Source: Branchiibius cervicis
Lineage (GTDB): Bacteria; Actinomycetota; Actinomycetes; Actinomycetales; Dermatophilaceae
DNA length: 64,000 nt
Direction: 5' to 3'
Assembly: GCF_042661605.1 (NCBI RefSeq)
Contig: NZ_JBHSWJ010000002.1
Span: forward strand, 3,472,001 to 3,536,000
In this document: piece after piece, positions 17,902-26,289 of the stretch
How positions within the stretch are numbered: the first letter of the stretch is position 1
Layout: every line of letters begins with the position of its first letter
Notes under the pieces: generated by a model
What the model was told of the DNA's origin: nothing
Databases searched by the model: none
Seen by the model: the letters and a program-made list of their open reading frames with translations, nothing else
Translations under genes and position numbers: made by a program

Positions 17902-17907
17902 ACCACG

Positions 17908-17913
17908 AGTGTA
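17908..17913 (-). promoter_or_regulatory. -10 box of the DUF222/HNH gene (leaderless)
   Basis: TACACT on the minus strand, 6 nt before the ATG at 17901. The direct repeat GTACAC-N2-GTACAC overlaps it and could be a regulator site. Confidence 0.55.
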
Positions 17914-18107
17914 CTGGTGTACGAACCCCAGAAACAGATATGCACAACCAAATTTCGTAGATGCAACTGCGTTACGGGCCCCATCGGGGGCAAGTAACCC
18001 ATGTGAAAAACCTGGAAGCCGACGAGCCTCGAAGTGGCCTGACAGCACGCCGATGGGGGTAGGCGGCAAAGCCGGGTGTTCGGGGCGAAGCGCTTCATCG
18101 CCGCCCT

Positions 18108-18668
18108 TCACCGATGCGTGCCACTCCGCCGGGATGAGACCGCGGGTTCCCACTCAAGCACTTGAGCGACAAGGGCTTCTTCGCTAGCCGCACTGTCCAG
18201 CCTGAGGACGGGTTGCTGGCGATCGGCCAGCCACGCCTCGTGCACCACGCGGCTTCGTCCCTCGAATGACGGGTCGTCATACCCAGCTGCCCAGTCCATG
18301 AATGCCTCCCAGGCTCCCACATCGAACGGCTTGCCGACACGGCGACGAACCTCCCGTGCCTCAAGGCGTCGCAGCCTCTCGGCAGGATCCAGCGTTAGGA
18401 ACACGATGGCGTCGCATTGGTCGACGACCGCTTCGCCCCAGCCCACCATTGATCCTGATAACACCCATGCCTCGCGCGGTGTGAACACGCTGCGCATCAG
18501 ATCCAAGCGATCAGCCTCCGTCCGTTTCTGCGTGTACGGAGGATTCGTCGGCACCCAGAAATAGTCATCCGCATCGGCATGAGGCACAGACCAGCGATTG
18601 GCCAAAGCCCTTGCCAACGTGGTGGTTCCAGCACCACTGGCACCCATGACGTGCACCTTGCATCGCAT
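18108..18668 (-). CDS. P-loop kinase, adenylate/shikimate kinase-like
   Basis: Small nucleotide-binding protein of about 186 residues. It has a Walker A loop GASGAGTTTLARAL at residues 8-21, an acidic pair in HADADDYFW that fits the substrate-side aspartates of AK-like kinases, and a lid-like arginine segment LRRLEAREVRRRVG. It is often annotated as adenylate kinase, but the short length and divergent lid make a different small-molecule acceptor likely. ATG at 18668 and GTG at 18671 both follow a GGAGG; the frame opens upstream to 18734. Confidence 0.72.
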   Translation of the reverse strand: MRCKVHVMGASGAGTTTLARALANRWSVPHADADDYFWVPTNPPYTQKRTEADRLDLMRSVFTPREAWVLSGSMVGWGEAVVDQCDAIVFLTLDPAERLRRLEAREVRRRVGKPFDVGAWEAFMDWAAGYDDPSFEGRSRVVHEAWLADRQQPVLRLDSAASEEALVAQVLEWEPAVSSRRSGTHR

Positions 18669-18870
18669 CACGGCGAAATCCTCCCAGAGCCGAGCCAACG
18701 TCTGAGGCGATGCCAAGAAGGCAACGGCAGCCATCGTTTAACGCACTGGCGACCCGAAGTACACAGACACGACCTGTCCTCGGGGTTCGCGTCGTTCTCC
18801 TTGCGCCTCCGGTTCCGGTCAACCACATCGCCCATGTTCCACTTATCGGAAAGATGATTCCGGAATCCGG

Positions 18871-18876
18871 TAGATT
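18871..18876 (+). promoter_or_regulatory. -10 box of the deaminase gene (leaderless)
   Basis: TAGATT, then 6 nt, then the ATG at 18883. Confidence 0.65.
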
Positions 18877-18882
18877 GCCATT

Positions 18883-19494
18883 ATGGACGGTGCCCAGCTG
18901 ACCCGCTTGCTCGATGTCATCGAGACCGAGGTCGTCCCGCTGACCCGCGCCGGAGTCACCGCCGGCAACAAGCTCTTCGGCGCCGCGATCCTGCACCAGG
19001 ACGACTTATCCCTGGTCATCGCCGCGACCAACAACGAGATCGACAACCCGTTGTGGCACGGGGAGATCCACGCCATCAAGAAGTTCTACGAACTGCCCGC
19101 CGCGGAGCGACCAAGCCCTCAGGACTGCGTCTTCCTGGCCACCCACGAACCCTGCTCGCTATGCCTGTCCGGCATCACCTGGTCCGGCTTCGACAACTTC
19201 AGCTACTTCTTCAGCCACCAGGACTCCGCCGACTCGTTCGCGATCCCCTACGACATCCAGATCCTCAAGGCCGTGTACGCCGTCCCCGACCCCGACCGCT
19301 CGCAAGCCGCCCCGGATCGCGACCTCTACAACCGGACCAACGCCTACTTCACCAGCACCGACCTGGCCGCGAAGGTGCGCGAGTCCGGCGACGCCGAGTT
19401 GATGGCGAGGGCGCAACGTCTGCACACGACGTACGACGAGTTGTCGCAGATCTATCAGGCAGGCAAAGGCGACAAGGGCATCCCGCTGAGCTGA
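18883..19494 (+). CDS. nucleoside/cytidine deaminase-family protein
   Basis: A 203-residue zinc hydrolase of the CMP/dCMP-deaminase superfamily. The zinc site is visible: the HGE motif in NPLWHGEIHAIK (the glutamate being the proton shuttle) and the two cysteines of THEPCSLCLSG. The carboxy-terminal 80 residues after FSYFFSHQDSADSF are longer than in cytidine deaminase and seem specific to this subfamily. The exact base or nucleoside is not determined. It starts from a clear leaderless promoter and is followed 41 nt later by the pterin dehydratase fusion. Confidence 0.8.
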   Translation: MDGAQLTRLLDVIETEVVPLTRAGVTAGNKLFGAAILHQDDLSLVIAATNNEIDNPLWHGEIHAIKKFYELPAAERPSPQDCVFLATHEPCSLCLSGITWSGFDNFSYFFSHQDSADSFAIPYDIQILKAVYAVPDPDRSQAAPDRDLYNRTNAYFTSTDLAAKVRESGDAELMARAQRLHTTYDELSQIYQAGKGDKGIPLS

Positions 19495-19535
19495 CCGGGG
19501 TTCCCCAGCCCGGCCGAAGTCGCCACGATGAAGGC

Positions 19536-20189
19536 GTGACCACTCTCAACGGACAGCAGATCTCCGAACTCGGCCTCACCGGATGGGCCTACTTGCCCTA
19601 CCCGGCCGGTGGCCTGATGACCCGGGTCCGGACCGGCGATTTCGTGACCGGGTTGGCCTTGGTGAATGCGATCGGTGAGCGTGCGGAAGCGGCCAATCAC
19701 CATCCGGATCTCGACCTGCGCTACGACCACCTGGACATCCGCCTGATCTCCCACGACGAGAAGGGGATCACCCAGCGCGACGTCGAACTTGCCCGCCAGA
19801 TCATCGAGCTGGCCAAGGACCTCCCGCTCGAACCCGCCGTCACCAAGGTCGAGTGGGCGCTGGACACCCCTGACGGCGGCCGGGTCAGCCCGTTCTGGGC
19901 GGCCGTCCTCGGCCTGCCCGACCAGGGCAACGAGGAGCTGGTCGACGACTCAGGAGCGCTGCCGTCGCTGTGGTACCAACCCTCCGGCTCCGACGAACCT
20001 CGTCAGCGCTGGCATCCGGACATCTGGGTCGAGGCCGCCCAGGCCAAGGACCGGCTGCGCGCCGCACTCGCCGCCGGCGGCACCATGGTCTCTGACGAGG
20101 AAGCACCCAGCTTCTGGATCGTGGCCGACCACGACGGCAACCAGGCCTGCATCTGCACCTGGCAGGACCGCGCGGCAATGACCGGATGA
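19536..20189 (+). CDS. pterin-4a-carbinolamine dehydratase fused to a glyoxalase-like domain
   Basis: Two-domain protein of 217 residues. Residues about 1-95 form a pterin-4a-carbinolamine dehydratase with the signature EAANHHPDLDLRYDHLDIRL. Residues about 105-217 form a glyoxalase/bleomycin-resistance-type fold (VSPFWAAVLGL at its start, a WHPDIWVE segment, ACICTWQDR at its end). The first domain would recycle oxidised tetrahydrobiopterin cofactors or act as a dimerisation factor; the second usually binds metal and a small ligand. GTG at 19536 is chosen as the first start in frame before the domain. The stop overlaps the start of the next gene (ATGA). Confidence 0.8.
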   Translation: MTTLNGQQISELGLTGWAYLPYPAGGLMTRVRTGDFVTGLALVNAIGERAEAANHHPDLDLRYDHLDIRLISHDEKGITQRDVELARQIIELAKDLPLEPAVTKVEWALDTPDGGRVSPFWAAVLGLPDQGNEELVDDSGALPSLWYQPSGSDEPRQRWHPDIWVEAAQAKDRLRAALAAGGTMVSDEEAPSFWIVADHDGNQACICTWQDRAAMTG

Positions 20190-20668
20190 CCCACGGTCGG
20201 CCGGCGTTCGCCATCGCGGCGATCTGCGGGTTGGTGCACGCCACCGTGAGCGCCTATTGGGCGGCGGGCGGTACGGCGCTGCTCGCCACCCTGGGCCAGA
20301 CCATCCTCAGCACCGTCGGAGACCGCACCTGGCTACTCTGGCCGATCGCCGCCCTCAAGGCCCTCGCTGCCGCCCTTCCCCTCCTCTTCCAGCGGACCGG
20401 TTGGCCGCCTCTCACCCGGACCATCGGCTGGGCGGCCGGCATCGTGCTCGTGCTGTGGGGCGGCGTCAACACCGTGACGGGCAACCTGGTGCTCAGCGGA
20501 ATCATCTCTCCCGCAGGTGGATACGACCATGAGGCAATGATCGGCCACGCCCGGCTGTGGGATCCCCTCTTCCTGATCTGGGGGCTGGCCCTTCTGACCG
20601 GCCTGTGGCACACCCGGGCGCCTGGTCGGCGTACGGCGATGATCACTAATGTTCAAAGCAAGGGATAG
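20186..20668 (+). CDS. DUF3995 integral membrane protein
   Basis: A 160-residue protein with four membrane helices (about residues 8-32, 50-68, 79-105 and 125-145). Sequence landmarks FAIAAICGLVHATVSAYWAAGG and LWGGVNTVTGNLVLSGII fit the DUF3995 family, of unknown function. Its ATG overlaps the stop of the pterin dehydratase gene, so the two are translationally coupled. Confidence 0.8.
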   Translation: MTHGRPAFAIAAICGLVHATVSAYWAAGGTALLATLGQTILSTVGDRTWLLWPIAALKALAAALPLLFQRTGWPPLTRTIGWAAGIVLVLWGGVNTVTGNLVLSGIISPAGGYDHEAMIGHARLWDPLFLIWGLALLTGLWHTRAPGRRTAMITNVQSKG

Positions 20669-20693
20669 TCGACGACCACCGTGGGAGACCTTC

Positions 20694-22367
20694 ATGAGCA
20701 CTCCGATCGACGCGACGCAGACCGCCGCCTGGAACCAACTGCTGGAACTCAAGGAGAACTTCTCCTTGAACCTCCGCGAGGCATTCGCGGAGGATCCCGA
20801 GCGAGCCAAGCGCTTCACGTTCACCGCCGGTGACCTGTTCGTCGACCTGTCCAAGAACCTCATCACCGACGATGTCCTCGCAGCCCTGGTGGCACTGGGT
20901 GACGAAGTCGGTCTCGAGGCCCGCCGCGACGCGATGTTCGCCGGCGAGAAGATCAACGTCACCGAGGACCGGGCCGTCCTGCACACCGCGTTGCGGGCAC
21001 CTGCCGAGGCCGTGATCGAGGTGGATGGCCACAACGTCGTCCCGGACGTCCACGAGGTACTGAACAAGGTCTTCGCGTTCGCCGACAAGGTCCGCAGCGG
21101 TGAATGGAAGGGCGTCACCGGCAAGCGGATCGAAACCGTCGTCAACATCGGCATCGGCGGCTCGGACCTCGGCCCGGTCATGGTCTATGAAGCGCTGAAA
21201 CCGTATGTGCAAGAAGGGCTTTCCTGCCGATTCATCTCCAACATCGACCCGACCGACGCCTACGAGAAGACCGCGGACCTCGATCCGGAGACGACCCTGT
21301 TCATCGTCGCCTCCAAGACCTTCAGCACTCTCGAGACGCTCACCAACGCCCGGCTGGCCCGGACCTGGCTGCTCGAGGGTCTGCTGGCCAGCGGCGCGAT
21401 CGAGGACGAAGAGGCCGCTCGCAAGGAGGCCATCGAAAAACATTTCGTCGCCGTTTCCACGGCCCTGGACAAGGTCGAGGAGTTCGGTATCGACCCGCAG
21501 AACGCCTTCGGCTTCTGGGACTGGGTCGGTGGCCGCTACTCCGTCGACTCTGCGATCGGGACCTCGGTCGCCGTGGCCATCGGCCCGCAGCATTTCCGCG
21601 ACTTCCTCGCCGGCTTCCGCACCATCGACGAGCACTTCAAGAACACACCCCTGGCGGCCAACGTGCCGGCACTGATGGGCCTGCTGAACGTCTGGTACTC
21701 AAACTTCTTCGATGCCCAGTCGCACGTCGTGCTGCCCTACGCGCAGTACCTGCACCGGTTCCCGGCGTACCTGCAGCAGTTGACGATGGAGTCCAACGGC
21801 AAGAGCGTTCGCTACGACGGCAGCGACGTCACCACGACCACGGGCGAGATCTTCTGGGGTGAGCCGGGCACCAACGGCCAGCACGCGTTCTACCAGCTGA
21901 TCCACCAGGGAACCAGGATCATCCCGGCCGATTTCATCGCCTTCGTGAATCCTGCGCACGACCTGAAGGACGGTGACGAGGACGTGCACGAGCTGTTCCT
22001 GGCCAACTTCTTCGCGCAGACCGCGGCGCTGGCGTTCGGCAAGACCGCCGACGAGGTACGCGCCGAAGGAACGCCCGAGAGCATCGTGCCCGCAAGAGTT
22101 TTCAGCGGCGACCGCCCGACGACCTCGATCATGGCTCCTGCCCTGACGCCCTCCGCCGTCGGCCAACTCATCGCGCTCTATGAGCACATCACCTTCACCG
22201 AGGGCACGGTCTGGGGCATCGACAGTTTCGACCAGTGGGGTGTGGAGCTCGGCAAGCAACTGGCCAAGCAGGTCACGCCGGCGGTCGGCGGCGACGAAGC
22301 GGCACTGGCGAAACAGGATCAGTCGACGCAGTCGCTGGTGCGCTACTACCGAGCGCTGCGCCGGTAG
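20694..22367 (+). CDS. pgi: glucose-6-phosphate isomerase
   Basis: Interconverts glucose 6-phosphate and fructose 6-phosphate in glycolysis, gluconeogenesis and supply to the pentose phosphate route. The 557-residue protein has the sugar-isomerase fold with the signatures VVNIGIGGSDLGPVMVYEAL, FIVASKTFSTLETL, FGFWDWVGGRYSVDSAIG (contains the catalytic-loop arginine) and GTNGQHAFYQLIHQG (catalytic histidine). ATG at 20694 has GGGAG 7 nt upstream; an upstream in-frame start at 20649 lacks one. It overlaps the converging transporter gene by 95 bases. Confidence 0.96.
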   Translation: MSTPIDATQTAAWNQLLELKENFSLNLREAFAEDPERAKRFTFTAGDLFVDLSKNLITDDVLAALVALGDEVGLEARRDAMFAGEKINVTEDRAVLHTALRAPAEAVIEVDGHNVVPDVHEVLNKVFAFADKVRSGEWKGVTGKRIETVVNIGIGGSDLGPVMVYEALKPYVQEGLSCRFISNIDPTDAYEKTADLDPETTLFIVASKTFSTLETLTNARLARTWLLEGLLASGAIEDEEAARKEAIEKHFVAVSTALDKVEEFGIDPQNAFGFWDWVGGRYSVDSAIGTSVAVAIGPQHFRDFLAGFRTIDEHFKNTPLAANVPALMGLLNVWYSNFFDAQSHVVLPYAQYLHRFPAYLQQLTMESNGKSVRYDGSDVTTTTGEIFWGEPGTNGQHAFYQLIHQGTRIIPADFIAFVNPAHDLKDGDEDVHELFLANFFAQTAALAFGKTADEVRAEGTPESIVPARVFSGDRPTTSIMAPALTPSAVGQLIALYEHITFTEGTVWGIDSFDQWGVELGKQLAKQVTPAVGGDEAALAKQDQSTQSLVRYYRALRR

Positions 22368-23444
22368 TCGCCGGGGCCACCCGCGCCGTCGTCACCGCAC
22401 GGATAGTCGCCCTCGCGCACAGCGTCCAGGTGCCTGCCAGGACCGCTAGCGCGAGCCAGCCGAGTACGACGATCCACCCCTGCCCGGTCTGCGTGCCGAG
22501 CAGGTGGGCGCCGAGACTGAGGGTGCCGATCGGGAAGGTCAGTGACCACCAGGTGGGCGCGAACGGCATCTGCGCGCGGAAACCGCGGACCGTCGTTTGC
22601 GCGGCGATCCCGATCACCGGTACGCCGATCAGCAACATCGCGTACCCGTAACCGTGCGCAATGCTCATCGCCCGGCCCTCCGCCAGCGGTGGCTTCGCGG
22701 CGAGGGCGACTGCTGCCGCGGTCGATTGCCCCACGACACCCAGCGGGATCCAGCTCGTCGCGCTCGCTTCGACCGGGATGGCCGCGACGCGCAGATGGTG
22801 GTGGTACGCCGCGCCGAAGATGACCGCGGCCAAGATCCCGGCGATGACGAATCCGGCAACCGCCACCCACCACACCAGTGGGTGCCACGGCGCCGGCAGA
22901 AGCGGTGCGAGCGTGGCCCCGGCGGTCGCGGTCACCATGGGCGGCACGACCGGCAGCCCCCAGGTCATCGCCGGCCGGCCCCGGTCGCACCGCAGGAGCG
23001 CGATCATGAAGCCGATGGCGGTCGCGAATCCGATGACCGTCCCGACGCTCCAGAGCACCGCGTCGACCCACTGCCCGACGGCGGCGACCGAATCCCCTGG
23101 CCGACGGCGACCTTCAGCGTCGCCGAGCCCACCGACAGGATGCCCATCGACACGGTTCCCCAGGCCGCCGCGCCGGCCGGTCCGGTCCATGACGCCCGCA
23201 ACTCGCGCGGATCGCGACAGCAACGGGCAACGAACGCGCCTCCGAGTCCGAGCAACAACGCCCACGCGAGCATCAGCAGCGCAAGTGCGGCCACCCCGCC
23301 GATCGGCGTACGTCCGAGGTGTAGTTCGACCAGCAGCGCGAGGATTCCGGTACCCATCACACTGGAAAACCACGCCGGGCCCGCAGGCGGCAACGACGCA
23401 ACTTGTGGAACGCGATTCACCTCGTCGGAGCGATTCCGAGTCAC
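22273..23444 (-). CDS. TDT-family transporter, TehA/SLAC1-like (frame broken once)
   Basis: Ten-helix anion channel/exporter family that includes tellurite-resistance TehA, malate permeases and sulfite exporters. The start is WFSSVMGTGILALLVELHL; repeated short hydrophobic helices run to GWLALAVLAGTWTLCAR. The first third and the rest lie in different frames and join as VAVGQGDSVAAVGQW when one base is added to the run at 23094-23097, giving 390 residues. GTG at 23444 is taken as the start. The gene is divergent from a LysR regulator with a clear palindrome between them; sulfite or C4-dicarboxylate export is a family-based guess. Confidence 0.78.
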
Positions 23445-23536
23445 ACCCGTTCCAAAAGTCGAGGGGGAGCAGCGGCCTTCACAACCTCAGCCTGTCGCGG
23501 CGGGAGCGCGTCCGGTAGCGGCTCGTTCCGGTGCAG

Positions 23537-23555
23537 CTACAAACAAACCTTGTAG
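23537..23555. promoter_or_regulatory. LysR-type operator
   Basis: Perfect inverted repeat CTACAA-N7-TTGTAG in the gap between the TDT transporter and its divergent LysR gene. It overlaps the regulator's -10 box (TAGGCT, 23553-23558, 6 nt before the GTG), so it is placed for autorepression and control of the transporter. Confidence 0.7.
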
Positions 23556-23564
23556 GCTGGCGCA

Positions 23565-24482
23565 GTGAGCTCCTCAGAGCTGTCGCACGTGCCCGACCTC
23601 GCCCAGCTCCAGGCCGTGCTCGCAGTAGCACGCGACGGCAGCATGACGACGGCGGCCCGGCGCCTCGGGATCAGTCAGCAAGCCGTCAGCGAGCGGATCC
23701 GGACGGCTGAGCGGACCCTCGGCATACCTGTCTTCGAGCGCACCGCACGCGGCGTCCGGCTCACCGCGCAGGGCGGTGTCGTCATCGACTGGGCCACCGA
23801 CATCCTGACCGCCGCCGAGAACCTCGACCACGGGGTACGCACGCTGGGTGCTGCCGGCCGCCGATCCGTGGCGGTGGCGGCGAGCAACACGGTCTCCGAG
23901 TGCCTCCTGCCCGGTTGGGCGAGCCGTTTGCGCACCGTGGACCCGCAGGTGCGACTGCACGTCCTGCCCGGCAACTCCCACCAAGTGGTCCACGAAGTGT
24001 CCAGCGGCACGGCGCAACTGGGCTTCGTGGAGTCACCCCGGGTTCCGCGCACGGTCCGCTCACGCGTGATCGCTCACGACCGGTTGGTCGCTGTGGTCGC
24101 GCCGGACCATCCGTGGGCCGCTCGCAGCAGACCGGTCCCGGTCGCGGAACTCACCACCACGCCACTCGTCCTGCGCGAATCCGGTTCGGGCACAAGAGCG
24201 TTCCTCGAAAACGCGGTGGGAGCCCTCGCCGAGGCGGCTGCCGTGCTGCCGTCCACGGCCGCCGTACGTGACGCAGTCATCACCCTCGGCGCGCCCGCGG
24301 TCCTGTCCTCGCTGGCGGTCAGCCGCGACGTCGAGACCGGGCGACTGATCGCGGTCGAAGTCGCGGGCACGAGCCTGCGCCGCGCGCTGCGTGCCGTCTG
24401 GCACCCGAGCAGCCCGCCGCGGGGCCCGGCCGCAGACCTGTTGTCGATCGCGGCCGGGCGCCACCCGGCGGCTCTCAGCTGA
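23565..24482 (+). CDS. LysR-family transcriptional regulator
   Basis: A 305-residue regulator with amino-terminal winged helix (AVLAVARDGSMTTAARRLGISQQAVSERIRTAERTLG, residues about 13-49) and a substrate-binding-protein-like effector domain (RRSVAVAASNTVSECLLPGW onwards). It presumably regulates the divergent TDT transporter through the palindrome just upstream. GTG at 23565 is the leaderless start. Its last 8 bases overlap the end of glpD on the other strand. Confidence 0.88.
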   Translation: MSSSELSHVPDLAQLQAVLAVARDGSMTTAARRLGISQQAVSERIRTAERTLGIPVFERTARGVRLTAQGGVVIDWATDILTAAENLDHGVRTLGAAGRRSVAVAASNTVSECLLPGWASRLRTVDPQVRLHVLPGNSHQVVHEVSSGTAQLGFVESPRVPRTVRSRVIAHDRLVAVVAPDHPWAARSRPVPVAELTTTPLVLRESGSGTRAFLENAVGALAEAAAVLPSTAAVRDAVITLGAPAVLSSLAVSRDVETGRLIAVEVAGTSLRRALRAVWHPSSPPRGPAADLLSIAAGRHPAALS

Positions 24483-26193
24483 TCGGCACCACGTCCGAAG
24501 CGCCCATCCGGGCCGCGTCGGCCGTGGCGTCGTCGGGCATCCGCTGGCTCTCCAGCTCGGCCTCAACCCGCTTGCGGTAGTGATCGATCTCGTTGTCGCG
24601 CTGCTCCTCGCTCCAGCCGAGCACCCTGCCCATCAGGTCGGCCGCTTCCTCGCACGCCCCGGTGCCACGGTCGAAGGTCTCGATCGACAACCGGGTACGC
24701 CGTGCCAGGACGTCGTCCAGGTGCCGCGCCCCCTCGTGGGTAACGGCGTAGACCACCTCGGCCCGCAGATAATCGGTGCCGCCGGTCAGCGGCTCCTTCA
24801 GCGACGGGTCGTCCTGGGTGGGCTCCAGCACCTCGTGGATCAACGAGCCGTACCGGTTGAGCAGGTGCTCGATCCACACTTCGTGCAGACCGTATTTGTC
24901 CGCGAGCACGTTGCGACCGTTCATCAGCGCCGGGTATCCCTCGGCACCCAGCAACGGCACGTTCTGCGTCGTCGAGTCCGGGATGGCCCGGTCGAACTGG
25001 GCGTTCAGCCCGAACACCGCCTCATCGACCGCGTCCTTGGCCATCACCCGGTACGTCGTGTACTTGCCCCCGGCGATGACCACCAGACCCGGGGCCGGGT
25101 GACCGACCGCGTGCTCGCGGGACAGCTTGCTGGTCGCCTCGGACTCGCCGGCGAGCAGGGGCCGCAGACCGGCGTACACGCCCTGCACGTCGTCCTTGGT
25201 GATCGGCGTCTCCAGCACGGTGTTGACGTGCTCGAGCAGGTACTCGATGTCGCGCTCGCTGGCGGCAGGATGCGCTTTGTCCAGGTCCCAGTCGGTGTCC
25301 GTGGTGCCGATGATCCAGTGCGCACCCCATGGGATGACGAAGAGCACGGACTTCTCGGTGCGCAGGATCAGCCCGACGTCACCGCGGATGCGGTCCTTCG
25401 GGACCACCAGGTGGATGCCCTTGCTGGCGCGCACATGGAACTGCCCGCGGGAGCCGGCCATCGACTGGGTCTCGTCGGTCCACACACCGGTCGCGTTGAC
25501 GACCTGCTTTGCGCGGACGGTGAATTCGCGGTCCGACTCGAGGTCGTGGATGACCGCGCCGGTCACCCGCTCACCCTCCTTGATCAGGTTGACCACCCGC
25601 GCCCGGGTGACGACATGTGCGCCGTACGCCGCGGCCGTGCGAGCCACGAACATCGTGTGGCGGGCGTCATCGACCTGGGCGTCGTAGTAGCGCAGCGCGC
25701 CGGTCAGCGCGTCCTTGCGCAGCGACGGGAACTGCTTGCGCGCCCCGGAACGGGTCAGGTGCTTGTGCAGCGGTACGCCGGCCTTACCGGACAGGCGGCT
25801 CATCGCGTCGTACATCGCGACACCGGTGCCGGCGTAGGCGCGCTCCCACACGTGGTGCTGCAGCGGGTAGAGGAAGGCCACAGGATGCACCAGGTGCGGA
25901 GCGATCTTCTGCAGCAGCAGACCGCGCTCGGTCAACGCTTCGGCAACCAATCGGAAGTCGAGCATTTCCAGGTAGCGCAGCCCACCGTGGATGAGCTTGC
26001 TGGACCGGCTCGAGGTGCCGGAAGCCAGGTCACGCGCCTCCACCAGGCCGACGCTCAAGCCGCGGGTGGCGGCGTCCAGGGCGCTACCGGCACCGACGAC
26101 ACCGCCGCCGATGACCAGAATGTCCAGCTCCTGCTGCGACATCGCCTCGATCGAGTCTTCCCGGAACTGTGGTGACAGGGCGATCGCTCTCAT
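24475..26193 (-). CDS. glpD: glycerol-3-phosphate dehydrogenase, FAD-dependent
   Basis: Oxidises sn-glycerol 3-phosphate to dihydroxyacetone phosphate and passes electrons to the quinone pool at the membrane. The 572-residue protein has the FAD dinucleotide motif ILVIGGGVVGAGSALDAATRG near residue 27, the family signature SSRSSKLIHGGLRYLE and the carboxy-terminal DAO_C region (RYGSLIHEVL, RAEVVYAVTHEGARHLDDVLARRTRL). ATG at 26193 has GAGAGG 8 nt upstream. It is last in the glpF-glpK-glpD order, separated from glpK by a stem-loop. Confidence 0.95.
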   Translation of the reverse strand: MRAIALSPQFREDSIEAMSQQELDILVIGGGVVGAGSALDAATRGLSVGLVEARDLASGTSSRSSKLIHGGLRYLEMLDFRLVAEALTERGLLLQKIAPHLVHPVAFLYPLQHHVWERAYAGTGVAMYDAMSRLSGKAGVPLHKHLTRSGARKQFPSLRKDALTGALRYYDAQVDDARHTMFVARTAAAYGAHVVTRARVVNLIKEGERVTGAVIHDLESDREFTVRAKQVVNATGVWTDETQSMAGSRGQFHVRASKGIHLVVPKDRIRGDVGLILRTEKSVLFVIPWGAHWIIGTTDTDWDLDKAHPAASERDIEYLLEHVNTVLETPITKDDVQGVYAGLRPLLAGESEATSKLSREHAVGHPAPGLVVIAGGKYTTYRVMAKDAVDEAVFGLNAQFDRAIPDSTTQNVPLLGAEGYPALMNGRNVLADKYGLHEVWIEHLLNRYGSLIHEVLEPTQDDPSLKEPLTGGTDYLRAEVVYAVTHEGARHLDDVLARRTRLSIETFDRGTGACEEAADLMGRVLGWSEEQRDNEIDHYRKRVEAELESQRMPDDATADAARMGASDVVPIS

Positions 26194-26251
26194 GGTTCAA
26201 GCCTCTCAGATATTGGTGAACGCGCCACCCGGCCCCGGGGTGACGCGACGG

Positions 26252-26283
26252 CGCCGGGACCCGCAATGACGCGGGCCCCGGCG
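26252..26283 (-). terminator. stem-loop between glpK and glpD
   Basis: 13-bp arms CGCCGGGACCCGC and GCGGGCCCCGGCG (one mismatch) around a 6-nt loop, just after the glpK stop. Without a T tract it may be an attenuator or mRNA-stabilising element that lowers glpD relative to glpFK. Confidence 0.6.
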
Positions 26284-26289
26284 GTGGTG

